A model generated the notes under the pieces. That model had not been told where the DNA came from. It ran no database searches and was given only the letters and a program-made list of their open reading frames with translations. From Phoma sp. XZ068 (taxonomy: Eukaryota > Ascomycota > Dothideomycetes > Pleosporales > Didymellaceae): a stretch of 64,000 nt of DNA. Both the position numbers and the translations under genes were made by a program. Where the stretch lies: contig RBKR01000012.1 of assembly GCA_004835665.1 (NCBI GenBank), positions 248,001-312,000 of the forward strand. Reading direction: 5' to 3'. Of this stretch, positions 34,563-43,849 are shown piece after piece (positions within the stretch are counted from its first letter, which is position 1; each line of letters starts with the position of its first letter).

Positions 34563-36031
34563 CTACGGATCAATTCTCCACTTGTAGCAATTGTTCTCGA
34601 CCGTCCCTCCCTGTTTTCTATTCTCTCTAGCACATTTACAGCTGTCAATAGGACCTTTGTGTAATGGTCGCACTCAAAGTCGGTGTATTTGAACTCACAG
34701 CCATCCTTGACTTGGAGAGACATGTCGACACGGATAGCTCCCAGCTCAGAGGGGTCGTAGTTGTATGACGACGTGTACTTCACGATCTCGCCCGGGCCTA
34801 CGACACCCTTCGCTTTGATAGCGCCACAAAGATGGTTGGTGGCATCTTGAATTCGGAAGTGTGAGGTCCACTGCCCAACGTGGTAGCAGTGTCGCACGTT
34901 CTTCTTTGGGTCACCTACTTCGAGTTCTACGACTGGTGGCTTCGGCTTGACTGTGGGTGTAGGTTCCGCGTCTCCTGTTGACTCCTTCGGAGACGGGCAT
35001 ATGTATTTGTCACCCTTGACATCAGGGTCGTTGTTTGGGTTTTCGTCCATAGGACCAAATGTCCACTGGCCATCCCATCCGGCGCCCATGCATGATGGAT
35101 CGTAGTAATAGCACTCGCCAACAACTGGTGATGGAGCGCCTTTCTTAATAACGATGGCCTTTAATGGCCATTCTAGCGGCGCTGGATGTGTTGGAGATTC
35201 AGGTCTTTGTTGTTGTTCCTTTTCCATCTCCTCCAACGAAAACTAGCTGTGGCCACACAGGTGTGCTTGTGAATGTTGGCTTAATTGTAGTAATAACGTC
35301 GTCCCGACGAGCCTTTGCTGTCACCCCCGCAACATTGGCACCTGCTTCTCCAATCGTCAAAGCCTCCATAACCCATTGGGTAACCTTACAGACGGTTGCG
35401 TGATCTTGGAGGTCCAGCCTGAGCCCGTAGCAGTCACGACGGGGTAGTTGAGGAGAGTAGTACTCTTCTCCCACGGCGTCAAATTGAGATTGCACGGGGG
35501 TTCGCACCACACCGTAGGCTCATCCATATCCCAAATTTTTGGATCAACCCAGTGAACTTGATTCTTGGATGCTTCGAAGATGGTAATCTGAGACCAGCGG
35601 GGGTGTCCTTCCACGTTGAGGTTGTCCTTGGCGGCGATGCCACGGCCATCTTGAACGATGCTGTACTTGGCTCCTATCGTACGTAATGAGATGTTGGATG
35701 CGGATGTTTAGTCCGTTGTTCTCGAGCCACATAAACGCCTTCTGACAAGTCTGGCCATGAATGCAGTCTTGCGTGTGTGTCGAGAACCATGTATACAGGC
35801 CTGCGCCACCATAACAATATCACTGCTTTCGCGTATGATGACGGCCCACGAAGAATCGCACCCGTCAAACTCTCCGCCAGAACATTTGTACTGAGGGTCT
35901 CCTGGAAATCTCCCCACATTTTTTTCGAATGGGACTGGCGCCTTAGGCGTTGGCTGGTAGTATGGCGACGGAATGCCATGAGAGAGCAAGAAATGAGGCA
36001 GAATAGGATAGAGACATGGGATATCTAGCAA
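34563..36031 (-). pseudogene. 5'-truncated, frameshifted GH55 exo-beta-1,3-glucanase relic
   Basis: Read on the minus strand, pieces in different frames line up as the second half of a family-55 glucanase. They are HGIPSPYYQPTPKAPVPF and CSGGEFDGCDSSWAVI, then GAGLYTWFSTHTQDC with NNGLNIRIQHLIT, then GAKYSIVQDGRGIAAKDNLN with HPRWSQITIF. A C-terminal Cys domain follows (WTSHFRIQDATNHLC, GEIVKYTSSYNYDPSELGAI), ending PIDSCKCA...NNCYKWRIDP at a TAG (34563-34565). The frame breaks near 35811, at a tandem cgtacgta (35678-35685), near 35390-35440, near 35205 and near 34652. The catalytic N-terminal half is missing: upstream of 36031 no ATG or further homology appears. Intact relatives are secreted wall- or laminarin-degrading enzymes. 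This copy cannot make one. Some indels could be sequencing errors, but not the truncation plus the 4-bp duplication. Confidence 0.8.
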
Positions 36032-36144
36032 TTTTCTGAAGGTAACAACCCATTTAAAATCTGGCTGAAGTCTTTAATCAACGGATCATCAGCTTCAAAA
36101 TCACTGTTCAATCCTCCAAGTCGTTCCGTCATCCTCAAATCAAG

Positions 36145-36828
36145 ATGCTCTCCAACTCCCTTCTTCAGCTGCTATTGGCAGTCGCTGCCGCGACCACGAT
36201 CAGCGCTTCGCCCGCGCTTGTCCCTCGTCAGAGCTGTGATGAAGGTAGCAAACGTGTTTGCTACGGAAAGGATAGAGACGAAAGCCAGAACTTGGATCCT
36301 ACCGATGTCGAATACGTCACATCCTACCTTAAATTCGTCGGCGAACCCAAAACCGGCGCCAGTGCACGTTGGACCATGCCTGCTAGCGGCAGCACATGCG
36401 AAGAATGGGCTATTTCCGTCTCCGGAGCCGACACCGTTCTAGCTCTGGATAAACACACAACCCCGTTCGTGATAACTTCAATTCTCTACGAGGATCTTCC
36501 TTTCACCATCGATGCCATTGGAGGCCTCTTGGAATGCCAACAATTTGGAGGCCAAATGCCAGCCAAGGTCAACAAGACGAACCCGGTACACACCTCTGCG
36601 GAATACGAGGGAGAAAGGGGTACGAATGAGTCTCCAAGTGATAGGTCGATCAAAAGCTGTACTCAGAACATAGAACTATTTTACATGACTCTAATATCGC
36701 ATAATGTTATATCTTGCTTAATTTCCTCAGCGCCGCAATGTGCCTTCGACACGTCTGCAAGCGTGATCAGCAACCCGCTCCCATTGCCTATCCGTTTGTT
36801 CAGGGCGTTCATCTCTCACTATCATTAG
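36145..36828 (+). CDS. Small secreted protein of unknown function (effector-size)
   Basis: An N-terminal signal peptide is clear: a Leu/Ala-rich core at residues 3-20, then SASPALVPRQ, a probable cleavage plus a Kex2-like or PRQ pro-site. The mature part has Cys in SCDEGSKRVCYG, TCEEW and LECQ, and conserved-looking phrases DPTDVEYVTSYLKF and ARWTMPASGSTCEEW. I recognise the style of a fungal secreted family but cannot name it. A possible 111-nt intron (36620-36730; GTACGA donor, cctcag acceptor) is a multiple of three, so either form stays open: about 190 residues spliced, 227 unspliced. The C-terminal ~35 residues look non-conserved and overlap the opposite-strand gene at 36727-37407. The gene starts only 114 bases from the broken end of the GH55 relic. 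Confidence 0.6.
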   Translation: MLSNSLLQLLLAVAAATTISASPALVPRQSCDEGSKRVCYGKDRDESQNLDPTDVEYVTSYLKFVGEPKTGASARWTMPASGSTCEEWAISVSGADTVLALDKHTTPFVITSILYEDLPFTIDAIGGLLECQQFGGQMPAKVNKTNPVHTSAEYEGERGTNESPSDRSIKSCTQNIELFYMTLISHNVISCLISSAPQCAFDTSASVISNPLPLPIRLFRAFISHYH

Positions 36829-37407
36829 CTTATCCAATGCTATCAAAGCAAGATAAAGCTGTGTCTGTGAGAAACGACTGCCAAAGGTGACCTCCATCGC
36901 ACTCAAAACGTCTTCCAGAAGAGGCTGAAGCCACTCATGCGTCTGAGTGATAAAGTCATGCACAGTGACAAACTTTTCCGCTGTAGAATGGACCTCAAAA
37001 GGCGATGGAGGGCTTGGACGATCTTGACCGCAACATCGCATAAGCTTGGGACGAGGGTCTATACTCCACTGAGATGAATCGCTATTGTGCTGAGCATGCG
37101 GTTCATGTGCGTCTATCCAGTCGGACTCCCAGTCTTCCAACTCCATCAAGTGCACAGTGATGGACGAAACTGGTGGATCTGTTGCCGGGTATGTCGAAAT
37201 CTGGTGAAAGGATGCACCGTTGATATTGACTTGTTGGTATGGAGATAAAGGCGATGATATTGCGCTGAGATCGTCCGCGACGTGGACGGAAGACTGCATT
37301 GAGCCGAACGGCCTCCATCGGACTCGAAGCATGTCCATGGAGGTGAACACAGGAGTACGCAAGGCGCGGAGGCTATCAAAACTTGGAATCTCAGGTGGTA
37401 CCGACAT
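36727..37407 (-). CDS. Hypothetical protein, possibly a regulator C-terminal-type fragment
   Basis: Intronless ORF of 226 codons. The sequence is hydrophilic with a Ser/Pro/Asp-rich first half, including SSPLSPYQQVN and EDWESDWIDAHEP. A helical second half contains DFITQTHEWLQPLLEDVLS and SQTQLYLALIALDKLMIV and ends in a basic tail. Paired amphipathic helices like these occur in the ligand-sensing ends of fungal regulators, but no DNA-binding domain is present here, so this is only an impression. No membrane segment or signal. Its last ~100 bases overlap the 3' end of the secreted-protein gene on the other strand. Either overlapping transcripts or a wrong 3' end of one model is possible. Confidence 0.5.
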   Translation of the reverse strand: MSVPPEIPSFDSLRALRTPVFTSMDMLRVRWRPFGSMQSSVHVADDLSAISSPLSPYQQVNINGASFHQISTYPATDPPVSSITVHLMELEDWESDWIDAHEPHAQHNSDSSQWSIDPRPKLMRCCGQDRPSPPSPFEVHSTAEKFVTVHDFITQTHEWLQPLLEDVLSAMEVTFGSRFSQTQLYLALIALDKLMIVRDERPEQTDRQWERVADHACRRVEGTLRR

Positions 37408-38269
37408 TTGGAGGGCCGAGAGTGTGGCGGAAAGGTTTGCTTACTGGAAGGGGATCGTTGGGCTTATAAGCAGTTGTGAATCAATAGGGACTAGCCCCAG
37501 GAAGGAAGCTAGGTAAATGGCTAATATCACCCTCACTAAACAGCAGCTACTTCCATACAATTATCATTCTCGTATAACATCAATGGCACGGATTTGAATA
37601 ACAGACTTTTCATAATACTTGAAGATTTTGCAGGTCAAGACAAGTCAAATCGACGCATCATTTTGGTGCAGAGCGATGAATTGCAGTCTGGGTAAAGACA
37701 TCATTGCATCTACGGACTCTAGCCGAGTAAAATATTGTCATTTACTAAGAGTGTAACTACAGTTGAGCCGAGATTGATTTGCCAGGGCTCTCGAGCTACT
37801 GTTTGCACGTAAAGCCAGACGGAAGCCTTCATAGCTCGCGAAGCCATATGCACTTGTCTGAGCCGAATTACATTTACACTTAGATCGTACCGCGTCACTG
37901 TAGTTGTACCTAATAGATTTAGATATCCTACATCTCCGTTATACAAGACCTAAGCATCGTAACCCAAAAAGCCCACCAGCGAATCTCAATCTTGGCTCTA
38001 CAACGCTGCGTGATTCGTTCAAACCATCATCTTCTGACAAAAAGGTTTTTAAGAGACCAGCTAGCAATTGAAAAAGTAATGCAACCTGCTCCTTGCAGCG
38101 CATCTAGTCCGTAACGTCCCATGAAGAATGTCCGCCTCTCTGTACCCAGTACTGAATTCGAAAAGTGGTTTCCAACAGCGTACATCGAAGACATCCAATT
38201 CGTACTGTACCCGCGAACTTGTTCGCAAGGCCTCCAACCGTAGCGCCATATTACCCGGCACCCGCACCA
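37408..38269. other. Intergenic region, nothing recognised
   Basis: 862 bases, AT-rich around 37550-37750. Only ORFs under 95 codons without features. Probably the upstream region of the 36727-37407 gene and the 3' flank of the next one. Confidence 0.3.
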
Positions 38270-39355
38270 TCAAACAACATCCCAGAATCCCCTTCCACCA
38301 CCCGTAGGCCCAATTGAATCTGCAACCTTGCGCTCTCCACATCGCTGGGTCGCGATGGCTTCATACCCATCACCATGACCGCCATCCACACCTGAGCCAA
38401 TCAATCCTATCTCCTTTCCCACCCACTCTTTCAAAGCCTGTAGAACTTGCTCGTTCTCAAAGCTCGCGCACGAAGACAATTCCTGCGCAACATACTCCAC
38501 ACCCATCAGGAATACCTGCGGTACGCCCATGCCCGAATCCAACCTTGGAAGTGGCGCATAAGTACTAGGGCCGAGCACACGGCGCATCTTGAACGGAGAG
38601 CTACTATCGAGGTCATGAGAATGTTTGGTGATTTCGTCGTCAGAGGCAGAGCGAGCACGCTTCTTACCACTGTTCGTCGATGCAGACCCAACAAACGACG
38701 ACTCTGGACTATGCTCCGCGAGAACAAGCAGAGCGGCGGCGGCGGCGCGGCGGTCTGCTTCGTCTGTTGCGGACAGCGGCGTGGCCGGCGGAAGCTGAAG
38801 TGTAGTCTTCTTGCGTGCGGCACGGGTGGGCGGGGGCTTCTTGATGCCAGTCGTGGTAGCTTGCTTGCGTGCGGTGCGCTTGGTAATTGTCGTCTTCTTC
38901 ACGGTGGAGGATTTCTGTGCGGCAGGGTGCTTGAAGGGTGCTGCTGCTGGCGTTGCATTCTCTTTACCGCTCTCGGGAGTGCGAGGATGGCGTTTGGTTG
39001 CTGCATTCTTCTGAGTGGATGGGCCTGCAGTGTGGCTATCACAGACTGCGGATGGGTGAGAAACGTTGTCTGTTGCGCCATTATCGATAGGCGCTTCTTG
39101 CTCATCAGTGCTGTTGTGCCTTTCATGGATTTCCACAATACGCGCTTCCAACTCTCGTTTCAGCTGCACAGGAGATGCGATGGACGCGCCGCCCATGCCA
39201 GCACGAGCAGCGGTGATTGCGTCATGGATGGCTCTCTGGAGATCCTGGGCACGTTCGGTGTCTTTGGGTTCTGGGAACTGGGTTTCGACTGCTCCATGGA
39301 GTCGCTCAAGGCTGATGGCGAGACGCTCGAAAGTCAGTCGGCCGCTGCGCTCCAT
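38270..39355 (-). CDS. Hypothetical basic, low-complexity (probably nuclear) protein
   Basis: 361 residues from the Met at 39355 (MERSGRLTFERL). An in-frame ATG at 39466 would add 37 residues, but the downstream one begins the well-ordered helical part. Residues ~1-75 are helical (FERLAISLERLHGAV, RAQDLQRAIHDAITAAR). The centre is Lys/Thr/Ala-rich with many KK, RTARKQ and TRAARKKT patches, like a nuclear or chromatin-tail sequence, followed by KKRARSAS. Near the C-terminus is a conserved-looking ordered stretch (GVPQVFLMGVEYVAQEL, QALKEWVGKEIGLIG). No named domain recognised. The long plus-strand ORF over the same bases (38447-39373) is a GC-driven shadow. Confidence 0.6.
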   Translation of the reverse strand: MERSGRLTFERLAISLERLHGAVETQFPEPKDTERAQDLQRAIHDAITAARAGMGGASIASPVQLKRELEARIVEIHERHNSTDEQEAPIDNGATDNVSHPSAVCDSHTAGPSTQKNAATKRHPRTPESGKENATPAAAPFKHPAAQKSSTVKKTTITKRTARKQATTTGIKKPPPTRAARKKTTLQLPPATPLSATDEADRRAAAAALLVLAEHSPESSFVGSASTNSGKKRARSASDDEITKHSHDLDSSSPFKMRRVLGPSTYAPLPRLDSGMGVPQVFLMGVEYVAQELSSCASFENEQVLQALKEWVGKEIGLIGSGVDGGHGDGYEAIATQRCGERKVADSIGPTGGGRGFWDVV

Positions 39356-39901
39356 TGTTGCGTTGTTTGCTGAAGTGAATTGTTGATCGATTGGTGTCCG
39401 GCTGTATTTCGCCCTACACGTCCGTTGATCGGTAGATGACAGGAAGCGTAGCAGACCAAAATTCAAAGTCTAGTTGAGGTGAAGTGAAGCGTGGAGAGCG
39501 TGTTGTTATGACGAAGGCTGCGCGTGACTAGATCCGAGTTTGTAGTGTGCGGGAAGCGAGTTCTGGCAAAGAAGGCCGTTCAAAGCCGAGACTAGCGAGC
39601 TCCAAATACAGAGTGAAAGATAGTCGTCTCCAGGACAGAAGAAGTAAAGGCGCCGGCGCAACGTAGAATATAGGACACAGAGGAGGTGTCAAGGGAGAGA
39701 AGGTGGATGAAACGGAGAAACGTAGGACAGGAGACCTTTTTAAACAGTAGAGATAGCTGGGTATTCAGCAAACTTCCCTCTTGCATAGCTATTGTGCGAT
39801 TGACACAATAGCAACGAAGAAGTGACGAGCCATAGCACCCATCCCGGGTAAAAACCCCCTTCACCTCGCCAATCACATTGCCAGACATCAACAAAGGCCC
39901 A

Positions 39902-40503
39902 TCATTTCCCACACCCCGTATCCGCCATCTTCAAGTTCGCCGTATTCAGTGTCATCGCATCCTTCGTCCTCTGCACCAGCGAATCCAACATCTTCTTGTC
40001 GCTCTCACCGCCACCGCTCAGGCTCTGCACGTCAATCATCGCAGCTACCTGCGACTGCGCGACCATTGCCAGGCCCATGGCACTGGGACTACCTAGATCG
40101 TCTGCTAGTCTTTGATTGCGTTCGCGCACAGCGATTGCTTTTTGTATTGTTGAAGTGACCGACACTTGGTTGAGCTGGAAATCAGATTGCGTGCCGTTAG
40201 CTGGTTTTGTATTTGCAGTGCTGAGCATCAGGAGGGTCTGGAGCCTAGATTGGGATTCAGTACTTGAACTAGAAAGTTAAAGTTTACAGTAGACGCATAG
40301 TGAACTGTAAAGTGATTCCGGAATGCAGAGACTCACCCTTGTAGTTCCTGCTTCTGAATGAACATGTTCTCTTGTATCCCGCCAATAAGCTGCGTGACTA
40401 TCCGCGCATCGCAGCTACTGTTTCCTTGCGCCTGCCGAGACGTCAATGTTGGCAACGCGTACACGCAGCTAGCTGCGAAGAAGAAAATGAGTTTGAGTAG
40501 CAT
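39902..40503 (-). CDS. Small secreted protein, function unknown
   Basis: Two exons (40503-40337 and 40244-39902; GTGAGT donor, 92-nt intron, phase 2 kept) give about 169 residues. A typical signal peptide opens the protein (MLLKLIFFFAASCVYALP), with predicted cleavage near ALP/TLTSRQ and a possible dibasic-like SRQ pro-site. The mature protein has one Cys near the start (SSCDARIV) and one at the extreme C-terminus (TGCGK), so one disulphide could close the chain. The rest is Gln/Ala/Ser-rich and helical. It resembles the hydrophobic-surface-binding (HsbA-like) style of small secreted fungal proteins only in general character. No family is claimed. The exon 1 call rescues the signal peptide that the uninterrupted ORF lacks. 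Confidence 0.72.
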
Positions 40504-41156
40504 GATGTATTGACTTCGCTATTAGGAATGGAATCTAGAAGACATCAATGGTAGATTGAGCAGAGCTTCTGTATTTCAGACACGTAACCAGCTCGAACCA
40601 CTTCACAGCGACACGGCGTTTTATCAAACAGCGTTGAAACAAGGTGTTCGCAAGACGTTCCTCAAGCTTGGTGAAGCTTAGCATGTGTCGGCTACATGTG
40701 AGATGTTTCAGTTGTCTGGTGACACATCGAACATGAAAACGTGCCTCAGGCAAAACTCGGACTCTTAACTTGAATAACATTTGAGTACAGGCAGGTGATA
40801 CAAACTTTCAAATAATAAAGCATCTAGGCTGCGACGCCGACGTTCCAACTGATGTCTTAATAGAGATGTTGCGCGATTTTAGCGTGCAGATATGGCGACA
40901 GGTACCCGCTCGCGGATCTGCATTACAGAGTTCTTGCACCGCGAATTCCGAAGTTGACGAGCGGCCTTGCATTACAATTCCGCCGGCCGGACACTTATCC
41001 TGGCGTTCGCCGCGTGGTAAGGCTGAGGTGCAGCACAATGTTACTCATTGCATCTCAGGTTGTCCGTTTCTCCAAATCATTGTTCGACTACAAGCTCAGA
41101 GCTTGATTCAAGATTCAATGAAGCTCAACATAGAGGACCTCCTTGCGCATCGCAAT

Positions 41157-41846
41157 CTACGCCCGCGACACCGCCTTTGACGCCTTCTCAACTTGTATCT
41201 CTATCCATCGTTCAAGCAAGTTCACCAAGCACCACACAACCTCTTCCTCTATCTCGCAGTGTCTCAGCTCCCCTTCAGACTCGGTCCCCCCAGCTTCGTT
41301 CTCAGCATCAGAGCCATCCACACTCCGGTCCGCCATATCCGTACCATCCAAACCACCTTCCTCATTCATCCCCTCTTCGTCTCCCGTCCCATCCCCATTA
41401 CCTTTCTCACGCATAATCTTCACCCACATATCTTCCACAGCCTCACAAACCCATACCCCACCGTCAACCACACACCTCCTCTCCCGATCATTCCTCTTCC
41501 CGCCAACAACCGGCCTCTCATCGTCCAAACCTCGTAGTACCACCAGCAGATTCATGTCCCCGTTGCTAAGGTAGTCGTCGCGTATGTTCTCCAGCGCAAT
41601 CTGGGCGCCTCTATGGAAGAGCGGGAGGTCGCGGGACAGCATCTCGGGGAGTGTGGGGTAGACGACTGTGAGGGTCGGTGAGTAGAAGAGGGCGGGCGCT
41701 GGTGGATGCTGAGGGGGTGAGGTGTTCAGTTGTAATGGCCAATAGGGTGAATGAGCTGTGAGGGTGGTGGGTGGTGGCATAGCTCCTGAATTGCTGCTTC
41801 TCGAGGCGGCCCGGCCGCGCAGGGAAGTATTGTTTTCGAGCTCCAT
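41157..41846 (-). CDS. Hypothetical acidic protein
   Basis: 229 residues from the Met at 41846 (MELENNTSLRGR). The frame is open a further 20 codons upstream, but the first Met in good context is here. A Pro/Ser-rich N-terminus is followed by an ordered-looking middle (PTLPEMLSRDLPLFHRGAQIALENIRDDY, DMNLLVVLRGLDDERPVV, CEAVEDMWVKIMREKG). A long acidic Gly/Glu/Asp-rich stretch follows, then a final helix (EEVVWCLVNLLERWIEIQVEKA). No membrane segments and no recognised domain. The opposite-strand ORFs are Pro/Ser/His-rich shadows. Confidence 0.55.
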   Translation of the reverse strand: MELENNTSLRGRAASRSSNSGAMPPPTTLTAHSPYWPLQLNTSPPQHPPAPALFYSPTLTVVYPTLPEMLSRDLPLFHRGAQIALENIRDDYLSNGDMNLLVVLRGLDDERPVVGGKRNDRERRCVVDGGVWVCEAVEDMWVKIMREKGNGDGTGDEEGMNEEGGLDGTDMADRSVDGSDAENEAGGTESEGELRHCEIEEEVVWCLVNLLERWIEIQVEKASKAVSRA

Positions 41847-43101
41847 GTTGTGTTGTCGCGTTTTGGAGTTGATCAAGTGCAAAGGTTGAATGATGGTAGT
41901 TATCAAGAATTGCTTGAGACTGATGCAGCAGGAAGTTCGGTATTCAAATGTGGCTGGCTGTGCCTTGTCCTTTCACTCAATCACTACGTATGAAGTTCGC
42001 TATCACGCAATCATCACTGCACAATGCTGGAAATCACTCTTTCTGACGTCTAGCCTACCAGGTCTTCTTCATGAACTTCGTAGCTGCACAACCTCGCACG
42101 CTTCACTCAAGACGATGACATCGAGATGGGTTTGTCTGTCTCGAGTACACAACGGTGCTCTAATCATTTTTCAAGCCCCTGCTCAGGAAATACATCCCCA
42201 GTACGTGGCAGCGTATTTTAAGACCCCCCTAAGCCTTAATAATCTCGTCTTAAGCCTACACGGACATCTGTTATAATGCCCATTCCTGGGTCTACTTCCA
42301 CGTCCCTGAATAAGACTCATAATCTCTCTTCCGCGCTAGCCACATTACCGTCAACTCAGTAATAACCACCGACACGTCCATACCACCGCCGTCGAACCCC
42401 CATCAACCAGCCTTGACCAGCGATATCAATGAGAAACGAACTAGGCACTCGCAGAACACCCTGTTATAAGTAAAGCAGTCCTGTACCATGAAAAGGTGAC
42501 ACACTTGCCACTCCTTCCTTCCTGTCTTCCATCTCTGACATCTAGCGCTGCCTTTTTAACTTACTTTCCTTGCCATTTGCTTCATTCTCTTTGTTCCGTT
42601 CTACACCCATACAGTCCAATACTGAACGAATGAAGTCGGACACAAAGAACACTTGAACAACGAACTCCAGTGCTCATCCGCATCGAGGCCCTAGCGCAAA
42701 CGATCCTCACCATCTCAACACAATAACACTCCCGTGTATCGCTGTCCTCCCACGTACACCCGACCTCGAGGGTTATCAGAAGCTTGAAATATCAACATAT
42801 CAGTGCAAAGAGCGAATGCCCACACAACCAGCCCCAGGACAACGGAGATATAACCTCCCTTCCAAGGACGGGCGTGAGAAAGGGTTGTTGAGATAGTTAT
42901 ACTTTATAGGTCTAGGACGTCTTTCGCGGTGTTTACGTATTACCTCATTTAAATCGCATTACTCAATCTCCAATCCCCAATTCTATGTTCATTTAGATAC
43001 AAGATGCCTTTTAAGTGTCTCAAAGCTTTGCTGGGGATGAAGGTAAGCTGCTATGTAGGGTGAGGGTAGATTGTTATAGGAATAAAGACCAGAAATCCTG
43101 A

Positions 43102-43232
43102 GAAGAATATGTTATTTGGTTATATTTACACATCAACTGCATCTGACTAGACCAGCTGTGCACCTCGCTATAATATCACTACCCTACTTCTATACAACTC
43201 CCCCCAATCTATCTCTCGCATTGCCTTTGTTT
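43102..43232. repeat. Diverged direct repeat, copy A (AT-richer)
   Basis: Aligns by eye with copy B 250 bases downstream around the shared core ccagctgtgcacctcgc (43152-43168 against 43409-43425). Upstream similarity includes agaat-tatt-tgttata-catcaac and downstream similarity includes tctcgcatt. Many of the differences are A/T here against G/C in B, in keeping with RIP-type decay. Confidence 0.5.
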
Positions 43233-43349
43233 TCCATACTTATAACGATGCAGTGCAGTTGATAGCTAACACTGACATGCTTATCATATCCAGGGCATCA
43301 GACCCATCAAGCCATGGAATCACAATGCATCAGAACCAAGAATATCAAC

Positions 43350-43470
43350 AAGAATGATTTATTGTGTTATACATGCATATCAACGGCGTCAGACCAGTCC
43401 AGCTGTGCACCTCGCCAGAACTCGCCCATACCACTTTTAATCCTCCGTCCAGCCAGTCTCGCATTTCTCT
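43350..43470. repeat. Diverged direct repeat, copy B (GC-richer)
   Basis: Partner of copy A. On the minus strand it keeps a 68-codon open frame containing the phrase EVHSWTGL, which looks like a remnant of a dispersed element or gene fragment rather than a gene. Confidence 0.5.
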
Positions 43471-43849
43471 AGCCATCACGCCTTGCAATGACGTTTTGAC
43501 GCGCGGTACAATCCCGTGCGGAAATACGAGATTGCCGCAATCACAAGGCAATCCGGATAAATCAGCCTCGCCCGGCTAGCTCATCACCCGACCCGAGTCA
43601 TGCGCTGTGCTCGATCCGGCACTACCTGACCGAAAACGGGCGTCCCCCGGGTGGAGATCGCCCGATGCGTAAGTGAACCGTGCGCGAGCCGTGCGCACGA
43701 CCGGCAATTTTCGGCGTGGTGCTGACAAGGCACGTTTGGTGACATTGCTCAGCCGGAAAACTTGGGCGACGAAGGGCTCTATTGAATTCCGCTCGTATTC
43801 GGCGGAGTCAGCTGTATCAAAACGCTCCGCGGAGCGCTTGCGGCGGGTT

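Larger units (their letters stand above)
41847..43849. other. 2 kb gene-free region containing a diverged repeat pair
   Basis: No gene is supported. Between 42300 and 42900 the sequence is C/A/T-rich and free of long ORFs. Two related segments lie at 43102-43232 and 43350-43470 and are described separately. From 43560 to 43760 the sequence turns GC-rich (cccgg, gcgcg runs). Confidence 0.4.

Noticed and set aside
38447..39373. Plus-strand ORF of 308 codons opposite the basic hypothetical protein
   Set aside because: Exactly antisense to a coding frame. Its Cys/Gly/Arg/Leu composition is the expected complement of Ala/Thr/Lys-rich codons.
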